8,245 nucleotides of DNA. It comes from Thermoleophilia bacterium UBA5186 (lineage in GTDB: Bacteria; Actinomycetota; Thermoleophilia; Gaiellales; Gaiellaceae). Positions 6,748 to 8,245 of the stretch are shown in pieces. Positions within the stretch are counted from its first letter, which is position 1, and each line of letters opens with the position of its first letter. Made by a program: the position numbers and the translations under genes. The notes beneath the pieces were generated by a model. That model searched no databases and was not told the origin of the DNA. It saw only the letters and a program-made list of their open reading frames with translations. The stretch is from NCBI GenBank assembly GCA_002413095.1, contig DHWI01000104.1:21445-29689 (forward strand). The letters run 5' to 3'.

Positions 6748-7180
6748 CGCTCTTCTTCAAGGCCTCGGAGGTCAGCTTGGCCTCGTGGATCGCGCGCCTC
6801 GGAACCGGCGGGCCTGCGAGCTTCTTCTTGCCGATCAGCGCGAGCGGGAGGACGAGGAGGAACAGGAGACCGAGCCCGACAGCGAGATCGGCTAGCCAGT
6901 GCGCCAGCCACGTGTCGAGCCCGCTCGCAAGCGCGGCGAGCAGGAAGCCGATTGCGTAGAGCGCGAAGACCGCGGCACCGAGCAGCATCCCGATTCCGAT
7001 GGCGAACGCTGCGATCTTGCGCGAGACCTCGAGCTTCGCGAGCTCGATCTCGAGCGTCAGGATCGTCTTCAGCCGATCGGTGACCTCCTTGACGGCCTGG
7101 CCGACGCCGCCGTTTGCGCTCGGCTCGGAGCGCGGCGTCGCCACCTCGGGCTCCCAGTCCGACTCAGCGCGGGTGCGCAT
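6737..7180 (-). CDS. Hol_X (Actinobacterial Holin-X) family membrane protein
   Basis: Encodes 147 aa. The hydrophilic N-terminus leads into an amphipathic helix, TLEIELAKLEVSRKI (42-56), followed by two transmembrane segments at about 57-85 and 96-117, a basic stop KKK, and the conserved tail PPVPRRAIHEAKLTSEALKK. This layout and the tail are typical of the Hol_X family (Pfam name Putative Actinobacterial Holin-X; E. coli YqjE is a relative). Despite the name these are chromosomal and holin activity is not demonstrated; no endolysin or phage gene is nearby. ATG 7180 has a strong Shine-Dalgarno GGAGGGG (complement of 7183-7189) inside the end of the preceding gene, which it overlaps by 17 nt. 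It is the only gene in the cluster with such a strong site. Confidence 0.88.
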   Translation of the reverse strand: MRTRAESDWEPEVATPRSEPSANGGVGQAVKEVTDRLKTILTLEIELAKLEVSRKIAAFAIGIGMLLGAAVFALYAIGFLLAALASGLDTWLAHWLADLAVGLGLLFLLVLPLALIGKKKLAGPPVPRRAIHEAKLTSEALKKSDGA

Positions 7181-7535
7181 GGCCCCTCCAGTCGATCCAC
7201 TTGGCGACGAAGACCCCGACGACGAATGCGGCGCCGACGACGAGGTACGGGTTCGGGCCGCCCTTGCCTGACGTGCCGCTGCCGGTCGGCTCGGGACGGT
7301 CGCCGAGCTGTGGGCCGGAGGGCGCGACGGTTCCCTCGGCGGGCTTCTGGTTCGTCGGCGCCCGGCCCTTGGCGCGCGCCTTCATCAGGCTCGGCTTGAG
7401 CTTGCGAAGGAACGCCGCGTCGTCGGCGAGCATCTGGGCGAGCTTCTCGTTACCGCCGCCGTTCGCCGCGGCCTTGTCGGCCTTGCGCTGCAGCGCGTCC
7501 GCCCACTGGTCGACTTTCTCGTCGAGCGCGCTCAC
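7164..7535 (-). CDS. Hypothetical single-pass membrane-anchored protein
   Basis: Encodes 123 aa; I do not recognise a named family with certainty. Residues 1-58 are charged and probably helical (DEKVDQWADALQRKADKAA, then FLRKLKPSLMKARAKG). Residues 59-95 are a Pro/Gly/Thr-rich flexible linker, and 96-114 (PYLVVGAAFVVGVFVAKWID) are a C-terminal transmembrane helix with a short basic tail. This architecture of a soluble helical part and C-terminal anchor recalls YqjD/ElaB (DUF883) proteins, but the similarity is in layout only. The start is GTG 7535 (MSALDEK), whose GTGA overlaps the TGA of the 42-aa gene upstream. The frame stays open to 7643, but that extension is an Arg-rich shadow of the micro-gene; I reject it because the 4-nt overlap start is typical for coupled genes. 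Confidence 0.75.
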   Translation of the reverse strand: MSALDEKVDQWADALQRKADKAAANGGGNEKLAQMLADDAAFLRKLKPSLMKARAKGRAPTNQKPAEGTVAPSGPQLGDRPEPTGSGTSGKGGPNPYLVVGAAFVVGVFVAKWIDWRGHAHPR

Positions 7536-7660
7536 TTCTTCGTCGGAGGCGTCTCGCCGGTGGCGATCCGCCAGATCTGGGAGGCCGCCCGGCGCGCGGC
7601 GATCGTCGCCGCCGCGCTCAAGGCGGCGTACAAACCGGTCCACAGCAATTTCCGCAGCAT
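7532..7660 (-). CDS. DUF4235-like micro-protein (42 aa)
   Basis: A 43-codon frame from ATG 7660 to TGA 7532-7534. The protein begins MLRKLLWTGLYAALSAAATI and ends ARRAASQIWRIATGETPPTKK. A basic start followed by a hydrophobic helix (about 5-21) and the ending [IV]W+xxTGExPP resemble DUF4235 proteins of Actinobacteria and short proteins of this form. Support for reality: the stop overlaps the GTG start of the next gene (GTGA), the start lies at the edge of the divergent promoter region, and the protein sequence is sensible while the alternative frame across the same bases is low-complexity Arg/Asp sequence. No clear Shine-Dalgarno is seen; AAGG lies about 13 nt upstream. It would be the first gene of the membrane-protein operon. 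Function unknown. Confidence 0.72.
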   Translation of the reverse strand: MLRKLLWTGLYAALSAAATIAARRAASQIWRIATGETPPTKK

Positions 7661-7717
7661 GGACGGTAGTTTGCCTTACCGCCGAGGGGTCGAAACCTTG
7701 AATACTTATTCGCGTTC
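7661..7717. promoter_or_regulatory. Divergent promoter region between membrane operon and argR
   Basis: These 57 bases separate the ATG codons of two outward-reading genes. They are the most AT-rich intergenic stretch near argR and contain the ARG box. AATACT (7701-7706) is a possible -10 hexamer for argR, inside the box, placing the transcript start close to the ATG; argR has no Shine-Dalgarno, so leaderless or near-leaderless translation is plausible. I cannot identify a firm -35 for either direction. Confidence 0.5.
7697..7714 (+). promoter_or_regulatory. ARG box (ArgR operator)
   Basis: TGAATACTTATTCG (7699-7712) fits the ARG box core TGAAT-N4-ATTCA with one mismatch at the last base. 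GAATACTTATTC is a near-perfect palindrome broken only at its two central bases. It lies a few bases before the argR ATG, so ArgR bound with arginine should block its own transcription. A second half-site-like TTCA (7715-7718) overlaps the start codon, but no full second box is visible. The position also allows an effect on the divergent membrane operon. Confidence 0.78.
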
Positions 7718-8194
7718 ATGCAGGCAGGGACGCGAAGCTACTCCAAGCCGGACCGGCAGCGGCTGATCGGCAGCCTCGTCGCGCGGAAGCGAATCGGCAC
7801 GCAGTTCGAGCTGAAGGCCGCGCTCGAGTCGGTGGGGTGCGCGGTGACGCAGGCCACGATCTCGCGCGACATCCGCGAGCTCGGGCTCGAGAAGACCCAC
7901 GATCCCGTCGGTCGCCCGCGCTACGCGCTGCCTCAGGGCGGGCGGAAGGTGAATCCCAGGGACGCGCTCGACGCGATCCTCCGCCAGTTCGGACGCCATG
8001 CCACCGCGGCGCAGAACATCGTCGTGATCCAGTCCGAGCTCGGCTCCGCCCCGGCGATCGCGCGGGCGCTCGACCGGCTCGAGCATCCGCGGGTGATCGG
8101 GACGCTTGCCGGCGACGACACGTGTCTCGTGGTCGCGCGGGATGCGCGAGACGCGGCCGCGCTCGCCGAGGATCTTGGCTCGGTCCTGACCTAG
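7718..8194 (+). CDS. argR: Arginine repressor
   Basis: Encodes 158 aa, normal for ArgR. The N-terminal winged-helix DNA-binding domain (about 10-75) shows RQRLIGSLVARKRIGTQFEL and the recognition helix TQATISRDIRELGLEK, which closely fits the family. The C-terminal oligomerisation and arginine-binding domain (about 85-158) has SELGSAPAIARALDRLEHP followed by VIGTLAGDDTCLVVARD; the GDDT acidic pair binds L-arginine at the trimer interface in known ArgR structures. The hexamer with arginine represses arginine biosynthesis genes and may activate catabolic genes. ATG 7718 is the only reasonable start ahead of the conserved domain; it has no Shine-Dalgarno. The ARG box just upstream indicates autoregulation. 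The following gene appears to start 9 nt after the stop, so an operon with arginine genes to the right is likely but not visible. Confidence 0.96.
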   Translation: MQAGTRSYSKPDRQRLIGSLVARKRIGTQFELKAALESVGCAVTQATISRDIRELGLEKTHDPVGRPRYALPQGGRKVNPRDALDAILRQFGRHATAAQNIVVIQSELGSAPAIARALDRLEHPRVIGTLAGDDTCLVVARDARDAAALAEDLGSVLT

Positions 8195-8203
8195 GAGGGT
8201 TTG

Positions 8204-8245
8204 GTGGAACGTCGCTCGTTGTCGGGGTGCGCTGGTCGTTCTGAG
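8204..8245 (+). CDS. Start of a downstream gene, product unknown (partial)
   Basis: AGGAGG at 8193-8198, overlapping the argR stop, is a near-ideal Shine-Dalgarno 5 nt before GTG 8204; TTG 8201 is an in-frame alternative. The frame stays open for 14 codons to the window end and reads MERRSLSGCAGRSE. I do not recognise it: it does not match the usual starts of ArgG (YSGGLDTS) or ArgH (LWGGRF). The call rests on the ribosome binding site and position only. Confidence 0.4.
   Translation, partial: MERRSLSGCAGRSE

Noticed and set aside
5860..7083. A 407-codon plus-strand frame opposite the YihY, DUF3618 and Hol_X genes
   Set aside because: It is composed of low-complexity Arg/Glu/Asp-rich sequence with no motif and opposes three coherent membrane proteins.
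6737..7180. Hol_X gene as evidence of a prophage
   Set aside because: Family members are common chromosomal genes; no lysin, capsid, integrase or attachment site is present.
7536..7643. N-terminal extension of the 123-aa protein to ATG 7643
   Set aside because: It is an Arg/Asp-rich shadow of the 42-aa gene; GTG 7535 with a GTGA overlap is a better start.
7665..7680. GGTA...TACC inverted repeat before the membrane operon
   Set aside because: Four-base arms around an 8-nt loop are expected by chance in a region of this length.

Overview
This is a high-GC window with strongly GC-biased third codon positions, dense gene packing and several GTG starts. A Hol_X (Actinobacterial Holin-X) protein, a DUF3618-like protein, a DUF4235-like micro-protein and a GC-rich pheS-pheT pair near an argR gene point to Actinobacteria. 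A deep lineage such as Thermoleophilia (Gaiellales/Solirubrobacterales) is my best guess; this is inference from gene content, not a database result.

Layout. 1-93 (+): the last 30 codons of a SpoU/TrmH-type RNA 2'-O-methyltransferase. 90-1422 (-): a class I SAM methyltransferase followed by a LemA family membrane protein, a likely two-gene unit. 1423-1559: divergent intergenic region with a GC-rich palindrome resembling a REP element and a possible leaderless promoter for pheS. 1560-4848 (+): pheS and pheT, the two subunits of phenylalanyl-tRNA synthetase, 1 nt apart. 4888-5580 (+): a secreted protein with two cupredoxin-like domains. 5581-7660 (-): a five-gene, tightly overlapped set of membrane proteins, read from high to low coordinates: a 42-aa DUF4235-like protein, a 123-aa single-pass protein, a Hol_X protein, a DUF3618-like protein and a YihY/BrkB protein. 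7661-7717: divergent promoter region with an ARG box. 7718-8194 (+): the arginine repressor argR. 8204-8245 (+): the possible start of the next gene, behind a strong Shine-Dalgarno sequence.

How the genes fit together. SpoU methyltransferase and pheST are commonly neighbours in translation-related clusters; here a reverse-strand LemA/methyltransferase module sits between them. ArgR probably controls itself and the arginine genes expected to the right; its operator lies in the promoter region shared with the membrane-protein operon. That operon recalls the E. coli yqjCDEK group (small membrane-anchored stress proteins plus a Hol_X protein) with a YihY protein added.

I see no rRNA, tRNA, CRISPR array, insertion sequence, defence system or clear rho-independent terminator. 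The least ordinary items are the compact membrane-protein operon with its 42-aa leading gene, the tandem cupredoxin in which the second copy has lost its copper ligands, and the AT-rich palindromic rare-codon patch inside pheT.
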